A stretch of DNA of 9,479 bases from Pseudomonadota bacterium (lineage in GTDB: Bacteria > Pseudomonadota > Gammaproteobacteria > Steroidobacterales > Steroidobacteraceae), in contig JAJZFQ010000057.1 in assembly GCA_021805275.1 (NCBI GenBank), forward strand, positions 1 through 9,479, given 5' to 3'. Position 1 is the first letter of the stretch; each line of letters opens with the position of its first letter. Of this stretch, positions 1 to 7,373 are shown one piece after another. The translations under genes were made by a program, and so were the position numbers. The notes beneath the pieces were generated by a model. It ran no database searches and had not been told where the DNA came from. It saw nothing but the letters and a program-made list of their open reading frames with translations.

Positions 1-114
1 CATTCGCTCGCGAAGACCAAGACCGACATCCTGCGCGGCCGCCTCGCCATGGCCAAGACCCTTGCCGCCGGCGGACTCGGCCCCCGCACCGACCGGAGCT
101 GTGCACCGACATGA
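1..114 (+). CDS. C-terminal end of a probable ECF-type RNA polymerase sigma factor (partial)
   Basis: Only the last 37 codons are in the window; the gene begins upstream. The visible tail contains TKTDILRGRLAMAKTL, which resembles the recognition helix of sigma region 4.2 in ECF factors (the usual pattern is GTVKSxxxRGRxxLxxxL). That helix contacts the -35 element of target promoters. The stop TGA (112-114) overlaps the ATG of the next gene as ATGA, the usual coupling of an ECF sigma gene to its anti-sigma gene. The next gene encodes a small membrane protein, which fits. The call rests on a short stretch plus context, so another helix-turn-helix protein is possible. Confidence 0.5.
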   Translation, partial: HSLAKTKTDILRGRLAMAKTLAAGGLGPRTDRSCAPT

Positions 115-593
115 ACGACCGTACCTCTCTTGAAAAACAGCTCGAGCAGCTGGCACACCAGGCGCTGCGCGAACTGCCGCCCTGCATCGCTCCCGCCTCG
201 CTCGAAGCGCGCGTTCGGCGTGAAATCGAACGGCGTGCCGACTCACGATCCCTCGCGGGGATCTCCCGCTGGCCGCGCGCCGCTCGCGTGCTGCTGCTCG
301 CCGCCTGCGCGCTGTGCGTGCCGGTGGCGTGGATGCTCGCCACGCGCCTGCGCGAGTACGTAGGCCACGTGCTCGCCGGCGCAGGCGTCGGGCACGTGGT
401 GCGGGGCGTGCGCGGCACGAGCCGCACGATTCTCGATCTCGGCGAGCTGGCCGTGCGTCTGGCGCACGCGATCCCCTCGGACTGGCTGTTTGCAGGCTTG
501 CTCGTCGTCGGGGCGGCCTACGCGATGCTGGGCGCACTCGGCTACCTCCTGCTCTATCCCACGCTGCCGCATTCCAAGGCACACACTGTATGA
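111..593 (+). CDS. Small two-helix membrane protein, putative anti-sigma factor
   Basis: A 160-residue protein. Residues 1-50 are charged and predicted cytoplasmic, with an ELPP...SLEARVRREIERRA stretch that looks like the N-terminal helical part of membrane anti-sigma proteins. Two hydrophobic segments follow, at about 58-77 (ARVLLLAACALCVPVAWMLA) and 125-149, separated by a periplasmic loop of roughly 45 residues. There is no HxxxCxxC zinc-finger signature; the N-terminal part has a single Cys (C25), so it is not a classic ZAS anti-sigma factor. The start ATG overlaps the preceding probable sigma stop (ATGA, 111-114), and its own stop overlaps the next ATG (ATGA, 590-593), so the three genes should be co-translated. 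A GGAG at 95-98 is a possible ribosome binding site at a long spacing. The anti-sigma role is inferred mainly from position and topology. Confidence 0.55.
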   Translation: MNDRTSLEKQLEQLAHQALRELPPCIAPASLEARVRREIERRADSRSLAGISRWPRAARVLLLAACALCVPVAWMLATRLREYVGHVLAGAGVGHVVRGVRGTSRTILDLGELAVRLAHAIPSDWLFAGLLVVGAAYAMLGALGYLLLYPTLPHSKAHTV

Positions 594-2317
594 ACAAGGT
601 CCTCCAATCGCTTCTCCCCGCCACAGCGCTGAGCGGACTGCTCGCCTTCGGCGGCGGCATCGTACCGGCCGGGGCCGGACAGGCGGCCGTCATCAGCGCC
701 TCCGGCGCCGTGACCACGGTCTCGCACCACGACGCGACTGAGGTGCAGATCGGCTCGCACGGCATCAATGTCGAAAACGGTTCAAGCCACATTCGCATCG
801 GCCGCAACGGCGTCGGCATCACCGACAACGCCAGCGCGATCGTGACCGTGCACGACCACCATCACTCCTGCCCGGATGATCAGGAACTGGTTTCCGTCTT
901 CCACAGCGTGCGGCTGCCGGCCGGCAAGAGCGCCTGCGACGTGGTCTCGGTCTTCGGCAACAGCGTAGCGGACGGCGACGTGTCGGACTCGGTGGTCGCG
1001 ATCATGGGCAACCTGCAGGCCAGCGGCCGCGTCGCCAACAGCACGGTCAGTGTGTTCGGCGACTCGAGCGTCAATGGCTCGGTCGGCGGCAATGCCGTGG
1101 CGGTATTCGGCGATCTGAAGCTCGGCCCCACAGCGCATATCCACGGCCAGGCGGTGGACGTGTTCGGATCGGTGCAGCGTGATCCGGGCAGCGTGATCGA
1201 CGGTGGCACCGCGAACATCATGTCCGGAATGTTCCACGGCGCCGCGGGCCTGCAATCCTGGAGCGAGCACTGCCTGCTCCTCGGCCGCTTGCTCGCGCCG
1301 CGTCTGGACATCGGCTGGGCGTGGGGCGTCGCCGGCGTGCTCCTGCTGTTCTACGCACTGCTCGCGCTGCTGTTTCGCGAAGGCCTGCAGAAGAGCATCC
1401 AGACCCTCGATGAACATCCGGGCGCGTCGCTTCTGGCCGCGGTCGCCATGACGCTGCTGACGCCGGTGCTGATGCTGGCGCTGGTCATGACCGTGGTCGG
1501 CATTCTGGCGATCCCGCTGTTCTGGCTCGCGCTGCTCGGTGCAGGCATTTTCGGCCGGGTCGTCGCGCTCGGTTGGCTCGGCGGGCGGATCCTGCGCGGC
1601 GTGCGCGGCGGCGGCGTCCACCCCGTGCTGTACGTCCTCCTCGGCGGCGTCATCGCTCTGGCGCTCTACATGGTGCCGGTGCTCGGATTCATCGTCTACG
1701 CCCTGATCGGCACGCTCGGCTTCGGCGCGGTCATCTACAGTCTGTTGCTCGCCCTGCGTGCGGCGCGCAGCGCCGCGGCACCGGCGGCGCCGGCGGCGCC
1801 GGCGGGTTTCGCCGGGTTCGGTCCCGCGGCCGGCACCGTGCCACCCCACGCGCCTGAGGGCGGTGCGCCCCCCCCGGAGGCGACCGTATCCGCTGCTGCA
1901 ACGCCGCCCCCGGCACCGACGCCGATGGAACTCGCCACGCTGCCGCGCGCAGGATTCTGGATCCGCATGCTGGCGCTGCTGATCGACCTGGTGCTGGTCA
2001 GCTTCGCGTTGAGCGCGATCGAGCACCACGGCACCGACGGCCTGCTGCTCGTGCTGGCCACCTACGGCGCGCTGATGTGGAAACTGCGCGGCACGACGGT
2101 CGGCGGCATCATCTGCCACCTGCGTGTCGTGCGCATCGACGGTCAGCCCGTCAGCTGGGAGACGGCCATCCTGCGCGCCCTCGGCTGCTTCCTCTCCTTG
2201 ATCGCCGCCGGCCTGGGATTCTTCTGGATCGCCTTCGACCGCGAACGGCAAGCCTGGCACGACAAGATCGCCGGCACCGTCGTGGTACTCACGCCGAAGA
2301 CACAAGGACTGGTGTGA
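590..2317 (+). CDS. Exported bactofilin-like beta-ladder membrane protein with C-terminal RDD domain
   Basis: A 575-residue protein. The ATG at 590 is chosen because it overlaps the upstream stop (ATGA) and is followed by a credible signal peptide (about 1-32, ending GAGQA). The open frame continues upstream to 314 but that part is antisense-like shadow. Residues 118-210 form a regular ladder with repeats starting at 118, 135, 152, 169, 188 and 207, each opening with V-x-V-F-G or similar, as in polymer-forming/bactofilin beta-helices. Hydrophobic helices lie at about 244-261, 281-333 and 346-388. A Pro/Ala-rich linker (390-445) leads to an RDD domain (about 450-573) showing AGFWIRMLALLIDLVL, GTTVGG, LRVVRIDGQPVSW and a terminal RQAWHDKIAGTVVV. 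RDD domains are membrane modules of poorly defined function. A His cluster H88-D-HHH and a C94/C116 pair precede the ladder. Probably the effector or target of the adjacent sigma/anti-sigma pair; exact role unknown. Confidence 0.75.
   Translation: MNKVLQSLLPATALSGLLAFGGGIVPAGAGQAAVISASGAVTTVSHHDATEVQIGSHGINVENGSSHIRIGRNGVGITDNASAIVTVHDHHHSCPDDQELVSVFHSVRLPAGKSACDVVSVFGNSVADGDVSDSVVAIMGNLQASGRVANSTVSVFGDSSVNGSVGGNAVAVFGDLKLGPTAHIHGQAVDVFGSVQRDPGSVIDGGTANIMSGMFHGAAGLQSWSEHCLLLGRLLAPRLDIGWAWGVAGVLLLFYALLALLFREGLQKSIQTLDEHPGASLLAAVAMTLLTPVLMLALVMTVVGILAIPLFWLALLGAGIFGRVVALGWLGGRILRGVRGGGVHPVLYVLLGGVIALALYMVPVLGFIVYALIGTLGFGAVIYSLLLALRAARSAAAPAAPAAPAGFAGFGPAAGTVPPHAPEGGAPPPEATVSAAATPPPAPTPMELATLPRAGFWIRMLALLIDLVLVSFALSAIEHHGTDGLLLVLATYGALMWKLRGTTVGGIICHLRVVRIDGQPVSWETAILRALGCFLSLIAAGLGFFWIAFDRERQAWHDKIAGTVVVLTPKTQGLV
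1781..1805 (+). repeat. Short tandem repeat of CCGGCGGCG, 2.8 copies
   Basis: CCGGCGGCG at 1781-1789 is followed by an identical copy at 1790-1798 and a partial copy CCGGCGG at 1799-1805. It encodes Pro-Ala-Ala units at the start of the linker between the membrane section and the RDD domain. The unit is a multiple of three, so copy-number change would alter linker length without a frameshift. Confidence 0.7.
1868..1875 (+). repeat. C8 homopolymer inside the linker of the beta-ladder/RDD gene
   Basis: Eight consecutive C residues are read as part of GCG CCC CCC CCG (Ala-Pro-Pro-Pro). A one-base slip here would put the downstream RDD domain out of frame while leaving the exported ladder and the membrane helices intact. 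Whether it slips in practice cannot be told from one sequence. Confidence 0.7.
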
Positions 2318-2443
2318 GAGGGTCCCGCACCCCGCCCGCCTGCGCAGCGTGCGGCTACGGCCCACCGGCACACCTGTCGCTCTCGATCACCACACTCTCA
2401 ACACCCTTCGCCGCACGTCCATCTGACAGGGCAGTTATCCGTC
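2318..2443. other. Intergenic gap before the RND operon
   Basis: This 126-base gap separates the RDD-protein gene from the efflux operon and should hold the operon promoter. I see no convincing -35/-10 pair, no T-tailed hairpin and no clear operator palindrome. AGGG at 2428-2431 is a weak ribosome binding site candidate, 12 bases before the ATG at 2444. No regulator gene adjoins the pump. Confidence 0.4.
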
Positions 2444-3703
2444 ATGAGCAACACCGATATCACGGTTGAACAACAGGGCAGCGACGTACTGGCGGCCCCC
2501 GCCGCTCCCAGCGCGCCCGGGAGCGATGCGCTCGGCTGGGCCGAACGCGACAGCGCCGCGGGCGATGTCCTCGTTCCGGCGCACCGCCGCCTGCGCAAGC
2601 GTTGGCTGATCACCGGCGCTCTGGTGCTCGCCGCGGCACTCGGCACGGGGCTGTGGCTGCATGCCGGCGCCAAACATGCCGTCCTCGTCCCGCTCGCGGA
2701 CCGCCACTTCGTGCCCCTGGTCAGCACCATGGTGCCGGGACTGCAGCCGGTGAGCACGCAGGTACTCGTCACTGGCACCATCTCGGCGCGGCATGATCTG
2801 CCGATCGGGGATGGCGGTCAGGCCGAGCGCATCGTGCGGGTCGCCGTACAGGTCGGCGATCATGTTCGGCGCGGCCAGCTGCTCGCCCAGCTCGATGACT
2901 CGGTGCTCAAGCCCCAGGTGGCACAACTCGCCGCATCGCTCGCCAAGGCGCGGGCCCAGGCCGCGCTGTCGGCCGCCGAATACCGGCGGGCGCTCGCCAT
3001 CGGCCCGAACGGCGGGCTGTCCCGGCAGAACATCGAGCAGAGCCAGGCCACGGCCGCCATGGACGCCGCCAACGAGCGCATGGTCGCCGCGCAGCTGCGC
3101 CAGAAGCGCGCCGAACTCGCCCTGACCCGCATCGTCGCACCGGCTGCGGGAATCGTGCTGACCCGCGACGCCGAGGTCGGCCAGGTGGCGAGTCCCGGGG
3201 GACCGGCACTGTTCACCTTGGAGGAGGCCGGGCGTGTGGAGTTGAAAGGACAGGTGACCGAGCAGGACCTCGCGGCGCTGAAGATCGGTCAGCCGGCTCA
3301 GGTCTACCTGATCGGCTACCCCCACCCGTTCTCGGGGCGGATCTGGCTGCTCGGGGCCACCATCAATCCCGAGACCCGCCTCGGCCAAGTGCGCATTGCG
3401 CTGCAGCCCAATCCGGCGCTGCGCCCCGGTGCATTCGCGCGCGCGGTGATCCTGGAGAGCCACGCGGAGCGACCGGTGCTGCCGCAGACCGCGGTCATGA
3501 CGGATTCGGCCGGATCGTATGTGTTCGTCGTGAACCGCAAGAATGTCGCCGTACGCCGCTCCGTCATCCTCGGCGGGGTGATCGCCACGGGTGTCGTCAT
3601 CGACCGGGGACTCACCGGCCGTGAGCGCGTGGTGACGCTCGCCGGGGGCTTCCTGCAAAGCGGCGAGACGGTGCAGGTGCAGGCGCACACGGTGCGCTCA
3701 TGA
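2444..3703 (+). CDS. RND efflux periplasmic adaptor (membrane fusion protein)
   Basis: A 419-residue HlyD/AcrA-type adaptor that would link the inner-membrane permease to an outer-membrane channel. It has a cytoplasmic N-terminus of about 53 residues, unusually long and Ala/Pro-rich. One transmembrane anchor follows at about 54-72 (WLITGALVLAAALGTGLWL) with no lipobox, so it is helix-anchored rather than lipidated. The first lipoyl half is at 130-152 (IVRVAVQVGDHVRRGQLLAQ, then LDD). A helical hairpin spans about 153-225. The second lipoyl half starts at 229 (RIVAPAAGIVLTRDAEVGQV). A beta-barrel at about 265-345 and a membrane-proximal domain containing PQTAV and YVFVVN complete the fold. The stop overlaps the permease ATG (ATGA, 3700-3703), so adaptor and permease are translationally coupled. 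Family assignment is firm; the transported substrate is unknown. Confidence 0.93.
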   Translation: MSNTDITVEQQGSDVLAAPAAPSAPGSDALGWAERDSAAGDVLVPAHRRLRKRWLITGALVLAAALGTGLWLHAGAKHAVLVPLADRHFVPLVSTMVPGLQPVSTQVLVTGTISARHDLPIGDGGQAERIVRVAVQVGDHVRRGQLLAQLDDSVLKPQVAQLAASLAKARAQAALSAAEYRRALAIGPNGGLSRQNIEQSQATAAMDAANERMVAAQLRQKRAELALTRIVAPAAGIVLTRDAEVGQVASPGGPALFTLEEAGRVELKGQVTEQDLAALKIGQPAQVYLIGYPHPFSGRIWLLGATINPETRLGQVRIALQPNPALRPGAFARAVILESHAERPVLPQTAVMTDSAGSYVFVVNRKNVAVRRSVILGGVIATGVVIDRGLTGRERVVTLAGGFLQSGETVQVQAHTVRS

Positions 3704-6700
3704 GACGCCTGTCGGCCTGGGCGATCCAGCACCCGCTGCCCCCCATCGTCCTGTTCGTCGTGCTGCTGTTCATCGGCGCCACGGCGTTCGTGCGCCTGCC
3801 GGTGACGCTGAATCCCCATCTCTCCTATCCCATCGTCTCGGTGGTCGTCACCGAGCCGGGTGCAGCGCCCGAAGAGGTGCAGACTCAGATCGTGCGCCGC
3901 GTGGAAGCGGCGGTGGCCGGCATCGGCAACATCCGCCACATTCTCTCCAAGGCCTATCAGGGCGGAGAGGAAACGGACGTCGAGTTCGAAATCGGCACGC
4001 CGATCGACCGCGCGGTCACCGAGGTGCGCGATGCGGTCACCCAGGTACAGGCCGATCTGCCCACCGACATCCTGCCGCCGGTGGTGCAACGAGTGAAAAT
4101 CGACGGTGGGCCGATCGTCTACTACGCGGTCAGCTCGACGGACATGAGCGACCGGGCGATCTCCTGGTTCATCGACAACACCATCACCAAGCGGCTGCTC
4201 ACCGTACCCGGGGTAGCCCAGGTGTCGCGCTACGGCGGGGTCGACCGCGAGATCCGCGTCGAGCTCGACCCGGCGCGCATGCAGGCGCTCGGCATCACCG
4301 CCGCACAGGTCAATGGCCAGCTCACCAACCTCAACATCGACCTGCCCGGCGGACGGGCGGATCTGGGCAACGGCGAGCAGACGATCCGCGTGCTCGGCGG
4401 GGCGCAGACGGCCTGGCAGCTCGCGCAGACCCAGATCGCCCTGCCCGGCGGACGCTTCGCGCGGCTCGGCAGCATCGCCACGGTGCGCGATGGCGCCGCC
4501 GAGGTGCGCAGCATCGAGAAGTTCAACGGCGAGCCGGCGATCTCCTTCGGCGTGCAGCGAGCACCGGGCACCTCGGACGTGACGGTGCTGAAAGGTGTGC
4601 AGCAGGAGCTCGCCAGGATTCGTAAGGAATTTCCCCGCGTCAACATCCACCGCACGTTCTCCTCGGTCACCTACACCAAGCAAACCTACCATTCCGCGAT
4701 TGAGGCCCTCATCGAGGGCTCGATCCTCTCGGTGCTGGTGGTGTGGCTGTTCCTGCGCGACCTGCGCGCAACCCTGATCTCCGCCCTCGCCATCCCGCTC
4801 TCGGCCATTCCTGCCTTCGGCGTCATGTACTGGCTCGGCTTCACCCTCAATCAGGTGAGTCTGCTCGCCCTCTCACTCGTGTCCGGCGTGCTGGTCGATG
4901 ACGCGATCGTCGAGATCGAGAACATCGTGCGCCACAAGCGCATGGGCAAGAGCGCCTTTCAGGCGGCGCTCGATGCGGCCGACGAGATCGCGCTCGCGGT
5001 GGTGGCCACCTCCTGCACCATCATCGCGGTGTTCATGCCGGTGAGCTTCATGAGCGGGATCATCGGCCAGTACTTCAAGCAGTTCGGCCTGACGGTCGCC
5101 GCGGCGGTGTTCTTCTCGCTGCTGGTGGCCCGGCTGCTGACGCCGGTGATCGCCGCCTATACGCTGAAATCCGAGCCGCTACCGGAACAGCACGACGGAC
5201 CGGTCATGACGCGCTACCTGCAGGTGCTGCGCTGGTGCGTGCATCACCGCTGGATCACGATCTTCTTCGGCGTGATGTTCTTCGCCGCCTCAATCGGCGG
5301 ATTGATCCTGGTGCCGAAGACCTTCGTGCAGAACTCCGACAGCAGCAGCGCGTCGCTCTCGATCGAAATGCCGCCCGGAGTGCAGCTGAAGGATACCGAG
5401 AAGGTCGCCGATGAGGCGTATCGCATCCTCGCCCGTCAACGCTACGTGAAGTCGATCGACGAGTCGGTCGGCGGCAACGGCAGCGTACGCGGCGCGAACC
5501 TGTATATCAGCCTGGTGCCGCCCACGGAGCGGCCGATGAGCCAGACTCAGTGGCAGAACCAGATGCTCGCCAAGCTGCGCCGCATTCCGAACGCGCAGAT
5601 CTACTTCCAGAACTTCAACGGGGACAGCGACGGTCACGACATCACCATAGACCTCACCGGCGACAACCTGTCGTTGCTCGAGCACACCGCTCACCGGGTC
5701 ATGAGCCAGATGGCGGCACTGCCGGATCTGCGCGACGTGAGCTCGGCGGACGGGCTGCCGCGGCCGGAGATCCGCATCCGGCCGCGCTTCGACCTCGCCG
5801 CCGAGCTCGGTGTGACCGTGGCGGACATCAGCCAGACGATCCGCATCGCAACACTCGGGGATCTGCTGCAGAACGACGCGAAGTTCACCCTGCCGGACCG
5901 CCAGGTGCCGATCCTGGTGAACCTGAAGCGCTCGGCCCGGGCCAACCTCAACACGTTGGAGAACCTGCCCGTGCCGACCGCCAGCGGTGGCTCGGTGCCG
6001 CTGAAGGCAGTGGCGGATTTCGGCTTCGGGCAGGGACCGACCGAGATCCACAGTCGCGATCAGCGCCTGCGGATCGCGATCGATGCGGACCTGAACGGCG
6101 TCCAGCTCGGCAAGGCGATGAAGCAGATCCATGCGCTCTCGGGGCTGACTCACCTGCCGTCGGGCGTGCACCTGGCCGAGACGGGCAACGCGCGGCTGAT
6201 GTCGGAGCTGTTCACCGACTTCTTGATCGCCATGGGCACCGGCATCCTCATGGTGTTCGCCGTGCTGGTGCTGCTGTTCGCCCGAGTGCTGCAGCCGATC
6301 ACCATCCTCTCGGCGCTGCCGTTGTCGATCGGCGGGGCGGTCGCGGCGCTGTTCATCACGGACCGGCCGCTGTCGCTCGGCGTGATGATCGGCTTCCTGA
6401 TGCTGATGGGTATCGTGGCGAAGAACTCCATCCTGCTGGTGGATTTCGCCATCGAGGAGATGCGCGCCGGCAAGGACCGTCTGACCGCACTGCTCGAAGC
6501 CGGACACAAACGGGCCCGTCCGATCGTGATGACCACCGTGGCGATGGTGGCGGGCATGCTGCCGGTGGCGTTCGCGATCGGCGATGCGTTTCGCGCCCCG
6601 ATGGCGATCGGCGTCATCGGCGGTCTGGTCACCTCGACCGGCCTCACCCTGGTGGTGGTGCCGGCGGGATTCACGCTGATCGACGATATCGAGCGTTGGG

Positions 6701-6783
6701 TCGCCCCACGGATCATGCGGGCGGTGATCACCGAGCCGCACGGCACTGCGGCCGCGACCGCGCAAGTCAGTCAACCCTCCTGA
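3700..6783 (+). CDS. RND efflux transporter permease (AcrB/HAE-1-like)
   Basis: A 1027-residue proton-driven inner-membrane exporter, close to the usual 1020-1050 for the family. TM1 is at about 12-30, followed by the first porter loop (to about 335). TM2-TM6 include the TM4 relay SGVLVDDAIVEIEN with D400 and D401, equivalent to AcrB D407/D408. TM7 is at about 515-537, followed by the second porter loop and TM8 at about 838-864. TM10 carries MGIVAKNSILLVDF with K908, matching AcrB K940. TM11 has RARPIVMTT with R938 and T945, matching R971/T978. All relay residues are present, so the pump should be active. It overlaps the adaptor gene by ATGA and is followed 26 bases later by a lipoprotein gene. 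The general sequence style places it with hydrophobic-compound exporters rather than heavy-metal ones, but substrates cannot be predicted. No outer-membrane channel gene is in the window. Confidence 0.95.
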   Translation: MRRLSAWAIQHPLPPIVLFVVLLFIGATAFVRLPVTLNPHLSYPIVSVVVTEPGAAPEEVQTQIVRRVEAAVAGIGNIRHILSKAYQGGEETDVEFEIGTPIDRAVTEVRDAVTQVQADLPTDILPPVVQRVKIDGGPIVYYAVSSTDMSDRAISWFIDNTITKRLLTVPGVAQVSRYGGVDREIRVELDPARMQALGITAAQVNGQLTNLNIDLPGGRADLGNGEQTIRVLGGAQTAWQLAQTQIALPGGRFARLGSIATVRDGAAEVRSIEKFNGEPAISFGVQRAPGTSDVTVLKGVQQELARIRKEFPRVNIHRTFSSVTYTKQTYHSAIEALIEGSILSVLVVWLFLRDLRATLISALAIPLSAIPAFGVMYWLGFTLNQVSLLALSLVSGVLVDDAIVEIENIVRHKRMGKSAFQAALDAADEIALAVVATSCTIIAVFMPVSFMSGIIGQYFKQFGLTVAAAVFFSLLVARLLTPVIAAYTLKSEPLPEQHDGPVMTRYLQVLRWCVHHRWITIFFGVMFFAASIGGLILVPKTFVQNSDSSSASLSIEMPPGVQLKDTEKVADEAYRILARQRYVKSIDESVGGNGSVRGANLYISLVPPTERPMSQTQWQNQMLAKLRRIPNAQIYFQNFNGDSDGHDITIDLTGDNLSLLEHTAHRVMSQMAALPDLRDVSSADGLPRPEIRIRPRFDLAAELGVTVADISQTIRIATLGDLLQNDAKFTLPDRQVPILVNLKRSARANLNTLENLPVPTASGGSVPLKAVADFGFGQGPTEIHSRDQRLRIAIDADLNGVQLGKAMKQIHALSGLTHLPSGVHLAETGNARLMSELFTDFLIAMGTGILMVFAVLVLLFARVLQPITILSALPLSIGGAVAALFITDRPLSLGVMIGFLMLMGIVAKNSILLVDFAIEEMRAGKDRLTALLEAGHKRARPIVMTTVAMVAGMLPVAFAIGDAFRAPMAIGVIGGLVTSTGLTLVVVPAGFTLIDDIERWVAPRIMRAVITEPHGTAAATAQVSQPS

Positions 6784-6794
6784 ATCGCCTACGC

Positions 6795-6800
6795 GGAGAG
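6795..6800 (+). promoter_or_regulatory. Ribosome binding site of the lipoprotein gene
   Basis: GGAGAG lies nine bases upstream of the ATG at 6810 in the short gap after the permease stop. It supports this start over upstream in-frame codons, which lie inside the permease gene. Confidence 0.7.
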
Positions 6801-6809
6801 AGTCGCTCC

Positions 6810-7373
6810 ATGAACCGTCGAATCGCGCTGCTGATCGGTGCTCTGCTGCTGCCCACGCTGGCCGCTCTCTCGGGGTGCACGGAGCACATCAGCACCTCGA
6901 GCCGGCACGGTACGTTCGCCATCGAGGGCACTGCGGTGCGCATCAGTGCGCCCGGTGTCGCCGACGCCTACGTGCACGCGAGCGGTCGGCTGGTGATCGC
7001 GCGGCACACCGTCGCGCTGAGCCCCGCCGAGCAGACGGTGGCGCAGCAGTACTACCTGCACGCCCTCGGGATATCCGCCGCCGGCGTCGCCGCCGGCCAA
7101 GCGGGCGGCCGGCTGGGCGTAGACGTCGTCGGATCGCTGTTCAGCGCACTCTGGCAGGACAACTCCTCGGTCATCAAACGCACCGCGCACCGAGGCTCGG
7201 CGAAGGTCAGGGCAGACGTGCGCTCACTTTGCGCGCAGATGGCGCAGCTCGCCGCGGCGCAGAATGCGCTCGCGGCCGACGTAGCGGCCTTTGCGCCCTA
7301 CCGGATCGTGCGCCGCAGCGACGTCGCGCAGTGCCTCCGTGGCGCCAGGCGACACACCGAGCCCAACCGCTGA
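6810..7373 (+). CDS. Small lipoprotein, possibly DUF2884/YggN-like
   Basis: A 187-residue protein with a lipoprotein signal: basic MNRR, a hydrophobic core, and a lipobox LSGC with the modified Cys at C23. The residue after it is Thr, not Asp, which predicts outer-membrane sorting. The mature part starts with a beta-rich stretch (TFAIEGTAVRISAPG, then ASGRLVIARHTVALSPAEQ). It continues with a Gly/Ala-rich amphipathic segment (about 88-114) and a helical C-terminal half with C141 and C175. The order of a short internal-repeat-like beta region, a valine-serine-pro-acid turn and a helix recalls the DUF2884/YggN group, but this is from memory and only moderate. It probably belongs to the RND operon, being on the same strand 26 bases downstream with its own GGAGAG. 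Its last 167 bases are antisense to the end of the minus-strand gene ending at 7207. Confidence 0.8.
   Translation: MNRRIALLIGALLLPTLAALSGCTEHISTSSRHGTFAIEGTAVRISAPGVADAYVHASGRLVIARHTVALSPAEQTVAQQYYLHALGISAAGVAAGQAGGRLGVDVVGSLFSALWQDNSSVIKRTAHRGSAKVRADVRSLCAQMAQLAAAQNALAADVAAFAPYRIVRRSDVAQCLRGARRHTEPNR

Noticed and set aside
314..589. Upstream extension of the beta-ladder/RDD gene
   Set aside because: This stretch translates to Arg/Ala-rich sequence overlapping the membrane anti-sigma-like gene; the ATG at 590 has the stop overlap and a signal peptide.
2338..2356. GC-rich stretch after the RDD gene as a terminator
   Set aside because: No arm pairing longer than a few bases and no T run follows.
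782..2371. Long minus-strand open frame opposite the beta-ladder/RDD gene (529 codons)
   Set aside because: It is rich in Arg, Gln, His and Asp with no recognisable motif, as expected for the complement of a GC-rich gene. The + strand frame has clear domains.
2435..6774. Several long minus-strand open frames opposite the RND adaptor and permease (2435-3688, 3316-4692, 5290-6774)
   Set aside because: The composition is typical of antisense shadow and they cover well-defined RND genes; no family features seen.
5550..6809. Upstream extension of the lipoprotein frame
   Set aside because: It lies inside the permease gene in another frame and reads as Arg/Asp-rich shadow; the ATG at 6810 has GGAGAG and a lipobox signal peptide.
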